Shown here piece by piece: positions 16,572-25,884 of a stretch of DNA of 64,000 nucleotides; the first letter of the stretch is position 1; each line of letters starts with the position of its first letter. The position numbers were made by a program, and so were the translations under genes. The DNA comes from Magnetaquicoccus sp039908525 (GTDB lineage Bacteria; Pseudomonadota; Magnetococcia; Magnetococcales; Magnetaquicoccaceae): the NCBI GenBank assembly GCA_039908525.1, contig JAMOAY010000001.1:1-64000 (forward strand), in the 5' to 3' direction. Under the pieces are notes generated by a model. The model saw only the letters and a program-made list of their open reading frames with translations, ran no database searches and was not told the origin of the DNA.

Positions 16572-16744
16572 GGCATGCGCCCCCTGTGAATGGCCCGTTC
16601 CGGCCAGTTGAGAGACAACCCCGTCGCCCCTGTCCATGGTGACAGGTAAACCAGCCCCCTGCCTAGCCGGTCATGATGCCTTGCGCACCCGGAAAGCGCA
16701 ACCGTAAAAAAGGACGGGCAGGGAGTACGGCACGCCATTCTCTT

Positions 16745-16773
16745 TTGCGCCGTGGCAGCGATTCTGCTAGGAT
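16745..16773 (+). promoter_or_regulatory. Possible promoter for the cytochrome b561-yceI operon
   Basis: TTGCGC and TAGGAT with exactly 17 bases between them lie about 80 bases upstream of the cytochrome b561 start. Both boxes match consensus at four of six positions. Confidence 0.35.
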
Positions 16774-16851
16774 GGAGCCACTCTCTGGAAGGAATCGGGC
16801 CTCCACCCGGGGTGGCTCTGTGCGCAATCAAACAGGTTGACAAAAATCAGG

Positions 16852-17394
16852 ATGTGGAAAAACTCAACCAACCGTTATGGCCTGGTGGCCCGTTGGCTGC
16901 ACTGGGCCATGGTGCCTCTGTTGCTCGGTCTGTTGGCCATGGGACTCTGGCTGACCCGCATGGACTACAACGACCCGTGGTATCAAACAGCAAGCCGCTG
17001 GCATGAGGGGGTGGGCGTGCTGGCCTTTGTGCTTTTCGTGCTGCGGTTGCTGTGGCGCCTGTGGGACCCGCCGCCACCGGACCCCTTCCCCCGACCCCTC
17101 TGGCAAACCCGGCTGGCGCGCGGGGTCCATCGCCTTCTGTACCTGCTGATGGCTCTGGTTCCCCTCTCCGGTTATCTGTTCGTCACCGCCAAGGGGGGCC
17201 CCGTGACCCTGTTCGGCGGGTTGACCATCCCGGCCTTGTTCGGCAAACTCCCTGCCATGGAAAAGATGATCGGCCAGTTGCACCTCCTCCTGGCCCTGGC
17301 CCTGCTCGGCCTGGTGGCTCTCCATCTGCTGGCCACCCTGAAACACCAACTGTTGGACAAGGAGGATATCCTGTCCAGAATCTTCGCGCGCTGA
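16852..17394 (+). CDS. Cytochrome b561 family protein
   Basis: This 180-residue inner-membrane di-haem cytochrome b has four predicted membrane helices. The histidines expected to bind haem are in ARWLHWAMV (helix 1), ASRWHEGVGV (helix 2), and GQLHLLLALALLGLVALHLL (helix 4). RLLYLLMALVPLSGYLFV is the typical third helix. Bacterial b561 proteins pass electrons from quinol or to superoxide. The ATG (MWKNSTNRYG) is preferred over an in-frame TTG 15 bases earlier, because the family starts right before the RYG segment. It is followed after 23 bases by yceI, a very common pairing. Confidence 0.9.
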   Translation: MWKNSTNRYGLVARWLHWAMVPLLLGLLAMGLWLTRMDYNDPWYQTASRWHEGVGVLAFVLFVLRLLWRLWDPPPPDPFPRPLWQTRLARGVHRLLYLLMALVPLSGYLFVTAKGGPVTLFGGLTIPALFGKLPAMEKMIGQLHLLLALALLGLVALHLLATLKHQLLDKEDILSRIFAR

Positions 17395-17417
17395 CAACTT
17401 TCCCTGGAGCACGAACC

Positions 17418-18056
17418 ATGACAAAAAACATCCGCAGCCATCGCCTGCTCAGCCTGGGTTTGGCCGCGTTGCTCGGCCTGACCGCACCCGCCGTCTGCGG
17501 GCAGGAGCTCTCCCCCACCGCCAACCCGTCCACCGCCACCGTCAGCCAGGGGGAGCTCTATCAACTGGACCCGGACCACTCGTTCATCTCTTTCAGGATC
17601 TCCCATCTGGGCTTCAGCATCCTGCAGGGTCGTTTCAACACCCTGCGCGGGCAGTTCCGCTACAACGAAAAAGATCCCGCCTCCGCGTCCATCCAGGTCA
17701 CGGTGGAGACCAACAGCATCGACAGCAACCATGCCAAACGGGACGCCCACCTGCGTGGCAAGAATTTTCTCGATGTAGAGAGTTTCCCCACCGCCACCTT
17801 CACCAGCCATGCCTTCCAACCCCAGGGTGAGGGCGGCGATCTGAGCGGCGATCTGACCCTGCATGGCGTCACCAAACGGGTCGTGATCCCGGTCAAAACC
17901 GTTGGCGCTGGCACAGACCCCTGGGGCGGCTTCCGCCGAGGTTTCCGGGGCACCCTGACCCTGCAACGCGGAGACTACGATCTCCGCTACAACCTGGGGC
18001 CGGCGGCAGATACGGTGGAATTGGAACTGTTGATCGAAGGCGTTCTGCAACGCTGA
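17418..18056 (+). CDS. yceI: YceI family periplasmic lipid-binding protein
   Basis: This 212-residue protein has a signal peptide (hydrophobic LLSLGLAALLGLTAPAVCG, cleavage near residue 28). The mature part is an eight-stranded lipocalin-like barrel of the YceI family, known to bind polyisoprenoid chains. YQLDPDHSFISFRISHLGFS, the FDAEL-like SIQVTVETNSIDSNHAKRDAHL and KNFLDVESFPTATF are diagnostic. GFRGTLTLQRGDYDLRYN is the penultimate strand pair. It is co-transcribed with cytochrome b561; the pair is thought to handle an isoprenoid redox carrier. Confidence 0.94.
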   Translation: MTKNIRSHRLLSLGLAALLGLTAPAVCGQELSPTANPSTATVSQGELYQLDPDHSFISFRISHLGFSILQGRFNTLRGQFRYNEKDPASASIQVTVETNSIDSNHAKRDAHLRGKNFLDVESFPTATFTSHAFQPQGEGGDLSGDLTLHGVTKRVVIPVKTVGAGTDPWGGFRRGFRGTLTLQRGDYDLRYNLGPAADTVELELLIEGVLQR

Positions 18057-18108
18057 CGCGGGCAGGAACCGAATCCCGCCGTGACGTGACAGTTTGCAAT
18101 CTTTCGAC

Positions 18109-18137
18109 GTGACAACGCCCGCAAAACAGATTACGCT
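18109..18137 (+). promoter_or_regulatory. Weak candidate promoter upstream of the kinase gene
   Basis: GTGACA and TACGCT are 17 bases apart, about 90 bases before the kinase ATG. The -35-like box is good (five of six) and the -10-like box poor. Confidence 0.22.
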
Positions 18138-18224
18138 ACGGCCAGTGTGGCTGGTTGGTGCCGTCTGATCTGCCTTTTATTATCGTAACTTGGCTACAGA
18201 TGGCTGGTTCTGGGGAGCGTCGGG

Positions 18225-19913
18225 ATGATCAAAGCGGACAAGGAACAGATTGCGGTTGGCAGCGACTTGCAGAATTACCGAATCGAAGGGATCCTGGGAC
18301 AGGGAGGGTTCGGTGTCACCTACCGCGCCATGGATATGTCTGAGAACAGACCGGTTGCCATCAAGGAGTATTTTCCTCGTGCCATGGCCATCCGGGATCC
18401 CGATGGGACCGTCCGCCCCCGGAGCCATTCGGAAGAGGACAGGCGCATGTTCGATTGGGGGCTGGAGAGGTTCCGCAAGGAGATTCTGACCCTGGCCAAG
18501 TTTACTCACGACAACATCGTGCCGGTCCTCTATTTCTTCGAAACCCTGGGCACGGTCTACATGGTGATGCCGTTTGTCGAGGGAGACAGCCTCAAGGCCC
18601 ACGTCAAAAAAAACCGGGGCATGACGGAAGAGCGGTTGTTGCAGATTGTCATCCCCCTGCTGAGCGGCCTGGAGGCGATGCACAAGGTGGGATTTTTGCA
18701 TCGAGATATCAAACCCGACAACATCTTCATCCAGCATCACAACGGGCAACCCCTGTTGCTGGATTTTGGCGCCACGCGGCAGGCCATGGGGGGTGCGGAC
18801 CATGCCATGACGGTGGTGATGACCCCCGAGTATGCTCCCCTTGAACAGGGCAATGCCGACAGCAGCAAGCAGGGACCCTGGACGGACATCTTCTCCATGG
18901 GTGCGGTCATGTACTGGGTGGTGACCGAGATGAAGCCCCTGTCGGCCACCACCCGGGCCACCGCCATGCTGGGACAGGATCCCGACCCGATGCCGCCTGT
19001 GGCACAGGTTGCCAGGGGCAACTATTCGGAGCGTCTGATGAAAGCCATCGATCATGCCATCCGGATTTCCGCCAACGATCGGCCACAGAGCATTGCGGAA
19101 TGGCGGGATGAAATGCTGGGCACCCCCCAGCCATCCTCCATCGCCCTGCGCAACCTGAGCGGTCGGGTGGCCCAGATGGCGGGCAGGCGCCCCATCCCCG
19201 CTTTTGACCGTTCCTCGCTGCGCAGCGCTGCCCCCCCCCCTCCGCCCCGCCCCAGTGAAACACCGGTGAGCAGCGAACCCGCAGCGCAGCCCCCTGCAGC
19301 ACAACCGGCCACTCAACCCACCATGGCCAAGCCGACCGTTGCCCATCTCCCGGCCGTTACCAGCCAGCCTGTACCCCCTGTCATCCCACAGAGCCCCACA
19401 CCGATCCAGAGGGTACCCATCCTGTCCCGCGCCGGCATGCCGGGGGCCATGGGACGCACCCCCCTCAACGCGCCGCTGCTGCGTCCCGGCGGCGGTGCCA
19501 CCCCCCAGGCAACCGCCCAGGCAGAAAAGCGGTTTGTGGACAACGGTAACGGAACCATCACCGACCTCAGGCATCGCCTGATCGGCTTGAAGCATGTCAA
19601 ATGTTTTGGCGGCAAATCCTGGTTCGAGGCACTGGCTGTGGTACGGGATCTGGGCGCCGGTTCCTGCAATCTGACCGACGGTTCCCGCAACGGCGACTGG
19701 CGATTGCCCAGCAAAGAGGAGCTGACCATTTTGATGGAGTGGAAGGAGAGCGGCCTGTTCCCCGGCGTGCCCCCTTTCGACAATTTCTGGTCAAAAGACA
19801 TCAACCCGGACGATACGGCCAATGCATGGTTCATCGGCATCGATTCCGGCCAGTTGGGGCAGGGGAGCAAGCGGCTGGAGCATCGACTCTGGCCAGTGCG
19901 GGCGCTGCGATAG
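18225..19913 (+). CDS. Ser/Thr protein kinase with C-terminal DUF1566-like domain
   Basis: This is a 562-residue Hanks-type kinase. The Gly-rich loop GQGGFG (residues 25-30), catalytic Lys47 in VAIKEYFP, HRDIKPDN (159-166) and DFG (180-182) are all intact, so the kinase should be active. A Pro/Ala/Gln-rich linker of about 130 residues follows. From about residue 430 comes a DUF1566/Lcl_C-type domain: RFVDNGNGTITDLRHRLIGL, NGDWRLPSKEELTILM, and FWSKDINPDDTANAWFI. No membrane helix is evident. DUF1566-type domains are often extracellular or ligand-binding; joined to a cytosolic kinase it may be a sensor or substrate-docking domain. That is inference. It lies alone, with a hairpin terminator right after it. 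Confidence 0.9.
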   Translation: MIKADKEQIAVGSDLQNYRIEGILGQGGFGVTYRAMDMSENRPVAIKEYFPRAMAIRDPDGTVRPRSHSEEDRRMFDWGLERFRKEILTLAKFTHDNIVPVLYFFETLGTVYMVMPFVEGDSLKAHVKKNRGMTEERLLQIVIPLLSGLEAMHKVGFLHRDIKPDNIFIQHHNGQPLLLDFGATRQAMGGADHAMTVVMTPEYAPLEQGNADSSKQGPWTDIFSMGAVMYWVVTEMKPLSATTRATAMLGQDPDPMPPVAQVARGNYSERLMKAIDHAIRISANDRPQSIAEWRDEMLGTPQPSSIALRNLSGRVAQMAGRRPIPAFDRSSLRSAAPPPPPRPSETPVSSEPAAQPPAAQPATQPTMAKPTVAHLPAVTSQPVPPVIPQSPTPIQRVPILSRAGMPGAMGRTPLNAPLLRPGGGATPQATAQAEKRFVDNGNGTITDLRHRLIGLKHVKCFGGKSWFEALAVVRDLGAGSCNLTDGSRNGDWRLPSKEELTILMEWKESGLFPGVPPFDNFWSKDINPDDTANAWFIGIDSGQLGQGSKRLEHRLWPVRALR

Positions 19914-19943
19914 GGACATCGCTGAAAGTCGTTGCCACTGTGG

Positions 19944-19970
19944 GGCCCAAGGGGATAATCCCCTTGGGCC
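19944..19970. terminator. Hairpin between convergent kinase and hemerythrin genes
   Basis: A perfect 12-bp stem (GGCCCAAGGGGA pairing with TCCCCTTGGGCC) surrounds a TAA loop, 30 bases after the kinase stop and 15 bases before the hemerythrin stop. The GGGGATAATCCCC core is the same as in hairpin 3 of the intergenic elements, so this may be a single-hairpin member of that family. Confidence 0.75.
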
Positions 19971-19985
19971 GTCCTGCCAGGATGC

Positions 19986-20873
19986 TCAAAGTTGGACGGC
20001 GGAACCGGCTACATAGGGGGCATACTGTTTGTCTGTGACCTTGATATGGCCTTGCAGCCAACCGCTGCAAAAAGCCGCCGCATCTCTGGCAACCCTGTTT
20101 TTGTCTGCCTCTTGCGCGGTGTTGAATTGGGTGCGATACCGTTTCAACTCGATGCAAATTTGATCGTGCTGTTCCTTGTGACTGACCAGATCGGGATACC
20201 GGTTTTTTTTCATCAAGGCCTCTTCGTAGCGAAAATGGTTTTTGACATATCCGCGCAATTGCAGAAACGCCTTGTCCACACCCAAACGGCCTTCCCCCAT
20301 GGCGATGGAATGGATCAGGGCATTAAAGATGGTGAACAACCGCTGATGTTGCGCATCAATGGTGTCGTGGCCAACACTGTAGCGCGGATCCCAGTGGAAG
20401 GGTTGCAGGACGAAGGCGGTCACCTCGCCGGATGGCGGGGCGAGTTGACTGGCTTGCAGAGGGGTGATGGGCAAGAAGGGACTGTATTGTTGGTCCTCGC
20501 CCTTGATATGGTTTTGCAGCCAATCCTGCAGAAACAGCGCGACATCCCTGACGACAGCGCCTTTTTTTTGATCACTGCACCGGTGGAATTTTTCTCTGTA
20601 TTCCTTCAACCGCTCAGATATTTTTGCATGTGCTCCCCGATGTTCCTTCAGTTCGGGGTAGCCGACGGAGCGCATGAGGGTTTCCTCAAAACGGAAGTGG
20701 TTTTTAACATACGCACACAACTGCCGGAGAACACTCTGCAGTTCTGTTTGTGACGGTTGTCCAGCCTCAATCATCTCCACCAGGGTGTTGAAGAGCGCGA
20801 ACAACCTCTGGTGTTGCAGGTCAATCTCCTCATTGCCGACACTGTACGTATCACGCCAAAGAAACTTTTCCAT
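19986..20873 (-). CDS. Tandem double-hemerythrin protein
   Basis: This 295-residue protein has two complete hemerythrin domains, each able to bind a diiron-oxo centre that takes up O2. Domain 1 has WRDTYSVGNEEIDLQHQRLF, HFRFEETLM, HRGAHAKI and HIKGEDQQY. Domain 2 has WDPRYSVGHDTIDAQHQRLF, HFRYEEALM, HKEQHDQI and HIKVTDKQY. All His/Glu/Asp ligands are present in both copies. A 30-residue Pro/Ser linker separates them. The start has GAGGAG nine bases upstream; a longer in-frame reading has no similarity to the family. Such proteins are abundant in microaerophilic and magnetotactic bacteria and may serve oxygen sensing or storage. It is downstream of ftsK with a 235-base gap that shows no further gene. 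Confidence 0.93.
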   Translation of the reverse strand: MEKFLWRDTYSVGNEEIDLQHQRLFALFNTLVEMIEAGQPSQTELQSVLRQLCAYVKNHFRFEETLMRSVGYPELKEHRGAHAKISERLKEYREKFHRCSDQKKGAVVRDVALFLQDWLQNHIKGEDQQYSPFLPITPLQASQLAPPSGEVTAFVLQPFHWDPRYSVGHDTIDAQHQRLFTIFNALIHSIAMGEGRLGVDKAFLQLRGYVKNHFRYEEALMKKNRYPDLVSHKEQHDQICIELKRYRTQFNTAQEADKNRVARDAAAFCSGWLQGHIKVTDKQYAPYVAGSAVQL

Positions 20874-21108
20874 CGTTTTTGTTCTCCTCGTCATCTTTCG
20901 TGTGGTGTCGCGTTGACTTGGCCAGCCTGGCTGGGGACGATCCTCCATTCTCCTGCAAGAACATGATGCCCCTTCAGGGCAAAAACTGCAACAGCAAACT
21001 CGGCCGTCTTGATCTCGGCTGTCCGGCAGGCCAAGCCGACGGCGCGACACCCATTGGGCAATGCTGTCGATTGGCGAGCGTGGTGCTGCCGAGTATACAG
21101 GCTCCCGT

Positions 21109-24100
21109 TCAACTTTCCGGGGCCAACACCTCCCTCTTGCCCGCTCCATTGGCAGGCGAAACCAGCCCCTCCAGCTCCATGCGCTCCACAATACGGGCGG
21201 CACGGTTGTAACCGATCTTGAAATGACGCTGCACCATGCTGGTGCTCACCTTGCGGGCACGGATGACAATCTGTACAGCCTGATCGTAGAGTTCGTCCTG
21301 CTCCTCTCCACCACCACCGCCCATAAAACCACTCTCATCCCCATCTTCGCCATCCCCCCGCTGCATCAACACCGACAGATCGTAATCCGGCGTGCCGGTA
21401 GAACGCAGATAACGTACCAGATCATGCACCTCCTTGTCGGAGACAAACGGGGCATGAATGCGTTGCAGGTGCGAGGTGCCAGGGGGCAAAAACAGCCCGT
21501 CCCCCATGCCCAGCAGACGGTCCGCTCCCATGGCATCCAGAATGGTGCGGGAATCGATCTTCGAGGAGACCTGGAAGGCCAGACGGGTGGGAAAATTGGC
21601 CTTGATCAGGCCGGTGATCACATCCACCGAAGGACGCTGCGTGGCCAGTACCAGATGCAATCCCGCCGCCCGCGCCATCTGTGCCAAACGGGCAATGGCC
21701 GGCTCCACCTCTTTCCCCACCTGGATCATCAAGTCCGCCAGTTCGTCGATCACGATGACGATCAACGGTTTGGTATCCAGAGGAATCGGCTCCTCCCGTT
21801 CCACGATACGGCCTGTCTCCGGATCCGTTCCAATCTTGACCCGCCGGGTCGGCTGTTCGTCGTTTTCGATACACTGCACGATGCGCTCATTGTAACCCGT
21901 CAGATTGCGCACCCCCAACTCCGACATCAGGCGATAGCGGTTTTCCATCTCCCCGACGGCCCATTTCAGCAGATTGGCGGCCTTGTTCACATCGGTGACC
22001 ACAGGCGCCAGCAGATGGGGAATACCCTCGTAAATGGACAACTCCAGCATCTTGGGGTCCACCATGAGAAAACGGACCTCGTCGGGACGGGCGCTGAACA
22101 GGATGGAACAGATCATGGCATTGACCGCCACCGACTTGCCGGAACCGGTGGTACCGGCCACCAGCAGATGGGGCATCTTGGCCAGATTGCCCGCCACCGG
22201 ATTGCCAAAGATGTCCGACCCCAACGCCACCGCCAGGGGGCTACCCATCTTGCGAAACGCCTCCGAGCTGAGGATCTCCTTGAGATAGACCGTCTGCCGT
22301 ACCTCATTGGGAATTTCAATGCCGATCACCGTCTTGCCCGGCACATTGCCCACCACCCGCACCGACGAGACCGAAATGGAGCGGGCCAGATCGTCGGCCA
22401 AACCGATCACCTTGGCCGCCCGCAGACCCGGGGCTGGATCCAGCTCGAAGGTGGTCACCACCGGACCGGGCAATACGTCCACAATCTGCCCCTTGATCTT
22501 GAAGTCGGCCAGCTTCTGCTCCAGAGTGCGGGCAATCAGGTTGAGCTGCTCCCGGCTGGGGCCCCCCGCACGCCTGGGGCCCGGGTCAACCATCAAAGAG
22601 AAGGGTGGCAACTCCGCTGCATCGCCCGCATCACCCTGCCACACCCGCTCCATGCCACGGATCAAATCCTGGCGATCCTCGGCAGGTGGAGGAGAGACTT
22701 CAAAACCCGGCACATCCCGATGGGATGCAACCGACACGGGCCGAGGCTCCACCGCCGCCGCTTTCGCGGCGCTCTCCGGCCACAGAAAGATGGGAACAGG
22801 GCGCAGCGGCGGCTCGCTCACCTTTCCGGCGCCAGCCCGCTGTTCCAGGGCGGTCTGCAACGGGTACGCCTGCTCTTCAACAACCGTCCTGAGAGACACG
22901 GCCGGGGATTGGGGTACGGCCGGCGGCTCGGAAGGAGGGAGAGACTCCTCGGCAACGATGGTGGCCGGCGGCGGGACGACCTGCAGGGTATCACCCCCCT
23001 CCTCCCTTGTGACCGGCTCTGCCTCCTGCACCGCAGGGGGCACCGCCAGCTGCCAGGGTGACGGCAACGGGTCGAAACGGGGTTCATGAAACGCCCTGCC
23101 CTGCGACGGGAAGAACTCCGGCTCCGCCTCTTTTTCCACCGACGGCTGTAGACCCCCAACCGCAGCACCACGGGCAGTTGCCCGGAGCCCCGCCATCCCC
23201 TGTCGGCAGAGGGCAAACCAGCGTTGCCACAACGGCAACAGGTGGTTCCAGACACGCTGGGCCAGAATGGTCGCCTGTGGGCGCCAGTCGGGAAGTCTGC
23301 GGTTCTTGCGCTGGCCCTGTTCCCTCTCCACCTTGTGTTCCGGATGGTTTGCAATCGCCTGGGATATGTTCACTTCCGTCCTCTTGATGATTTCTGTCGT
23401 GCGCTGCTGTTGTTTGTGCAACTCGGCTTCCGCCCGCTCTTTGGCGGACTGAGCGGCGGCCTGGGCGGCCCGGGTATTGGCCTCCATCTCGGCCTGTTTC
23501 TTGCTCTCTGCGGCCTGGCGTTTTTTGGCCTCCACAGAAGGTTCCCGTTTCAACTGTGGTTCAATCGGTTCAGCAGGGGGCTTTTTGCGACGCAACACCC
23601 CGTCCAGCAAACGCTGCCACCCCCCCAACAGACGGTTCCCATAGGCAATCAGGGAAAAACGGACCAGGACCATGAGCGCAACGAGCATCATGGAAAGCAA
23701 AGAGATGAGCGTGCCCAACGGACCCAGGGCACGGCCCACCACCTCTGCCCCCAGGAGACCAAACAGCCCTCCCGGTCCCGAGGGCAACGGCCCCCCTCCC
23801 CCCTTCTCCAACCAGGAGGCAGACAAAATAGAGGTCGCCGCCATCAGCACCAGCATGGCGACGATTCTGTCCCAGTAGGCCTGGGTTGTACCGCGAAACA
23901 GCTGCATCCCGGCCAAACCCAGCATCACCACCACACCCACCGCCGAATAACCCAACGCCTGCAGCAGGGCATCCGCCAGATAGGCCCCGAACAGGCCGGC
24001 CGCGTTGCGCACGGTGTCACCACCGGTCTGGTTGAAAGAGGGGTCGTCCGGGTGAAAAGAGAACAGGGTCAACAGCAAAAAGACCGCCGCAGCGATCAAC

Positions 24101-24189
24101 AGGATACCCAACCCTTCAAAAAGAATGGCGCGCGGCCAGACAGGCAGCACGGACTGCTTCGAAGCGGGTTGTTTGCCTCGTGTGGTCAT
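21109..24189 (-). CDS. ftsK: DNA translocase FtsK
   Basis: This 1026-residue septal DNA pump has four predicted N-terminal membrane helices within about 190 residues. A charged Ala/Gln/Pro-rich linker (about 200-500) follows. The RecA-like motor has Walker A GTTGSGKSVAVNAM near residue 680 and Walker B LIVIVIDELADLM near 815. The C-terminal winged-helix gamma domain is SMVQRHFKIGYNRAARIVERM, which in FtsK reads orienting sequences and activates XerCD at dif. Length and domain order are those of a complete FtsK. The ATG is four bases after the rnj stop, so it is the last gene of the tat-rnj-ftsK operon. Confidence 0.95.
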   Translation of the reverse strand: MTTRGKQPASKQSVLPVWPRAILFEGLGILLIAAAVFLLLTLFSFHPDDPSFNQTGGDTVRNAAGLFGAYLADALLQALGYSAVGVVVMLGLAGMQLFRGTTQAYWDRIVAMLVLMAATSILSASWLEKGGGGPLPSGPGGLFGLLGAEVVGRALGPLGTLISLLSMMLVALMVLVRFSLIAYGNRLLGGWQRLLDGVLRRKKPPAEPIEPQLKREPSVEAKKRQAAESKKQAEMEANTRAAQAAAQSAKERAEAELHKQQQRTTEIIKRTEVNISQAIANHPEHKVEREQGQRKNRRLPDWRPQATILAQRVWNHLLPLWQRWFALCRQGMAGLRATARGAAVGGLQPSVEKEAEPEFFPSQGRAFHEPRFDPLPSPWQLAVPPAVQEAEPVTREEGGDTLQVVPPPATIVAEESLPPSEPPAVPQSPAVSLRTVVEEQAYPLQTALEQRAGAGKVSEPPLRPVPIFLWPESAAKAAAVEPRPVSVASHRDVPGFEVSPPPAEDRQDLIRGMERVWQGDAGDAAELPPFSLMVDPGPRRAGGPSREQLNLIARTLEQKLADFKIKGQIVDVLPGPVVTTFELDPAPGLRAAKVIGLADDLARSISVSSVRVVGNVPGKTVIGIEIPNEVRQTVYLKEILSSEAFRKMGSPLAVALGSDIFGNPVAGNLAKMPHLLVAGTTGSGKSVAVNAMICSILFSARPDEVRFLMVDPKMLELSIYEGIPHLLAPVVTDVNKAANLLKWAVGEMENRYRLMSELGVRNLTGYNERIVQCIENDEQPTRRVKIGTDPETGRIVEREEPIPLDTKPLIVIVIDELADLMIQVGKEVEPAIARLAQMARAAGLHLVLATQRPSVDVITGLIKANFPTRLAFQVSSKIDSRTILDAMGADRLLGMGDGLFLPPGTSHLQRIHAPFVSDKEVHDLVRYLRSTGTPDYDLSVLMQRGDGEDGDESGFMGGGGGEEQDELYDQAVQIVIRARKVSTSMVQRHFKIGYNRAARIVERMELEGLVSPANGAGKREVLAPES

Positions 24190-24193
24190 GCCG

Positions 24194-25876
24194 CTACATC
24201 TCCATCACCAGTGGGATCACCGCAGGCCGCCGTCCCAACCGTTTTTTGAAAAAACGCCGCAGGGCCCTCTGGGCCACCTCCCGGTGTCCAGCCCCCTCCT
24301 CGTCCGCAAAATCCAGCGCTTTGGGTCCCTGTGCCAAGGCACTCTCCACGAAATCCTTGGCCTCGGCCAACAACTCCGGATTGCCATCCTCGTAGATGAC
24401 ACCACGGGTCAGCAGCTCCGGACGCTGCAGGATCTGGCCACTGCCCTTGTCCACCACCAGGACCACCACCACCATTCCGTCTTCGGACAGGTGCAGACGA
24501 TCGCGAAGAACAATATCCCCCACGTCCCCCACCCCCTTGCCATCGACAAAGACCCGACCATGGGGCACCGTGCCAACAATCTGCAGTGCATCCCGCTCCA
24601 GAACCGCCCGCTCCCCGTTCCTCAACACCAGAATATGCTCCGGCAACACCCCCATCTGCACCGCCAGTTGGCCATGGCTGCGCAAATGGCGCATCTCCCC
24701 ATGAATGGGAATGAAATACTTGGGCCGCGTCAAGGCCAACATCAATTTCAAATCCTCCCGTGGCGCATGACCGGAGACATGGATCTCCGGCATGTTCTTC
24801 TCGTGTACCACCTCCACCCCGTTCTGCACCAACTGGTTGATCAGGGTCCAGATGGTCCGTTCATTGCCCGGAATGAATTTGGAAGAGAGCACCACCATGT
24901 CCCCCTCTTGCACACCGATCTCCCGATGATCCCCCGCAGCGATGCGCACCAAAGAGGAGTTCGGCTCTCCCTGACTGCCGGTGGAAATCACCAACAGAGC
25001 GTGACGCGGGTAACGACCCATATCCCGCAACTCCACCAGCGTGTCGGGCGGGACGGTCAGATAACCCAGGGCGCGGGCCACCGCCACATTGGCCAGCATC
25101 GAACGACCATTGAGCACCACCTTGCGTCCGACCATGGCCGCAACCCGCAAAATCTGCTGAATCCGCTCGATGTTGGAGGAGAAGGTTGCCACCAGCAACA
25201 GACCCCGAGCCATGGGAAAAATTCTTTCGAAAACCTCCGTAATCTCCTGTTCCGAGCGGGTCACGCCGGGTCGGTTGATATTGGTGGAGTCGGACAACAA
25301 AGCCAGAACCCCCTGCTCACCCAGATGGGCCAGGGAGTGCAAATCGGTCGGCCGTTCCCCCACCGGGGTATGGTCGATCTTGAAATCCCCGGTATGCAGG
25401 ATGGTGCCCAGGGGGGTGGTGATGGCCAGCGCCGCACTGTCCACAATGGAATGAGTCACCTGGATATAACGGATGGAAAACGGTCCCAGTTGAAAGGCCT
25501 GTCGATAATTGACCTGCACCAACTGCACCCTGCTCAGCAGGTTGTGCTCACGAAATTTGCCCCGCAACAGCCCCAGGGTCATGGCCGTACCATACACCGG
25601 TCCCTCCAGATCCGGCCAGATATAGGGCAGGGCACCGATATGATCCTCATGGCCGTGGGTGATCACGAAACCGACGATCCGATCCCTGTTCTCCACCAGG
25701 AAACGGGTGTCTGGAATGACCAGATCCACGCCGGGGGTGTCCGGATTGGGAAAGGCCAAACCGCAGTCCACCACGATGAACTGCCCCCCGTACCCATACA
25801 CCATCAGGTTCATGCCAATCTCCCCCAGACCGCCCAGGGGAATGATCTCTAATGCCATTGAACTGGATTGACTCAC
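24194..25876 (-). CDS. rnj: Ribonuclease J
   Basis: This 560-residue metallo-beta-lactamase/beta-CASP ribonuclease has combined endo- and 5'-3' exonuclease activity in mRNA and rRNA processing. The metal-binding HGHEDH is at residues 74-79, with a second-shell THSIVDSAAL, LHTGDFKID and the beta-CASP part (LVATFSSNIERIQQI, STGSQGEP, VHVSGHA-like HVSGHAPREDL, IPIHGEMRHL). The length is normal. The start is GTG, chosen because TAGGAAC, which overlaps the tatC stop, is a properly spaced ribosome-binding site. The later ATG, six codons in, has none. It is embedded between tatC and ftsK. Confidence 0.95.
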   Translation of the reverse strand: MSQSSSMALEIIPLGGLGEIGMNLMVYGYGGQFIVVDCGLAFPNPDTPGVDLVIPDTRFLVENRDRIVGFVITHGHEDHIGALPYIWPDLEGPVYGTAMTLGLLRGKFREHNLLSRVQLVQVNYRQAFQLGPFSIRYIQVTHSIVDSAALAITTPLGTILHTGDFKIDHTPVGERPTDLHSLAHLGEQGVLALLSDSTNINRPGVTRSEQEITEVFERIFPMARGLLLVATFSSNIERIQQILRVAAMVGRKVVLNGRSMLANVAVARALGYLTVPPDTLVELRDMGRYPRHALLVISTGSQGEPNSSLVRIAAGDHREIGVQEGDMVVLSSKFIPGNERTIWTLINQLVQNGVEVVHEKNMPEIHVSGHAPREDLKLMLALTRPKYFIPIHGEMRHLRSHGQLAVQMGVLPEHILVLRNGERAVLERDALQIVGTVPHGRVFVDGKGVGDVGDIVLRDRLHLSEDGMVVVVLVVDKGSGQILQRPELLTRGVIYEDGNPELLAEAKDFVESALAQGPKALDFADEEGAGHREVAQRALRRFFKKRLGRRPAVIPLVMEM

Positions 25877-25884
25877 GATTGTTC

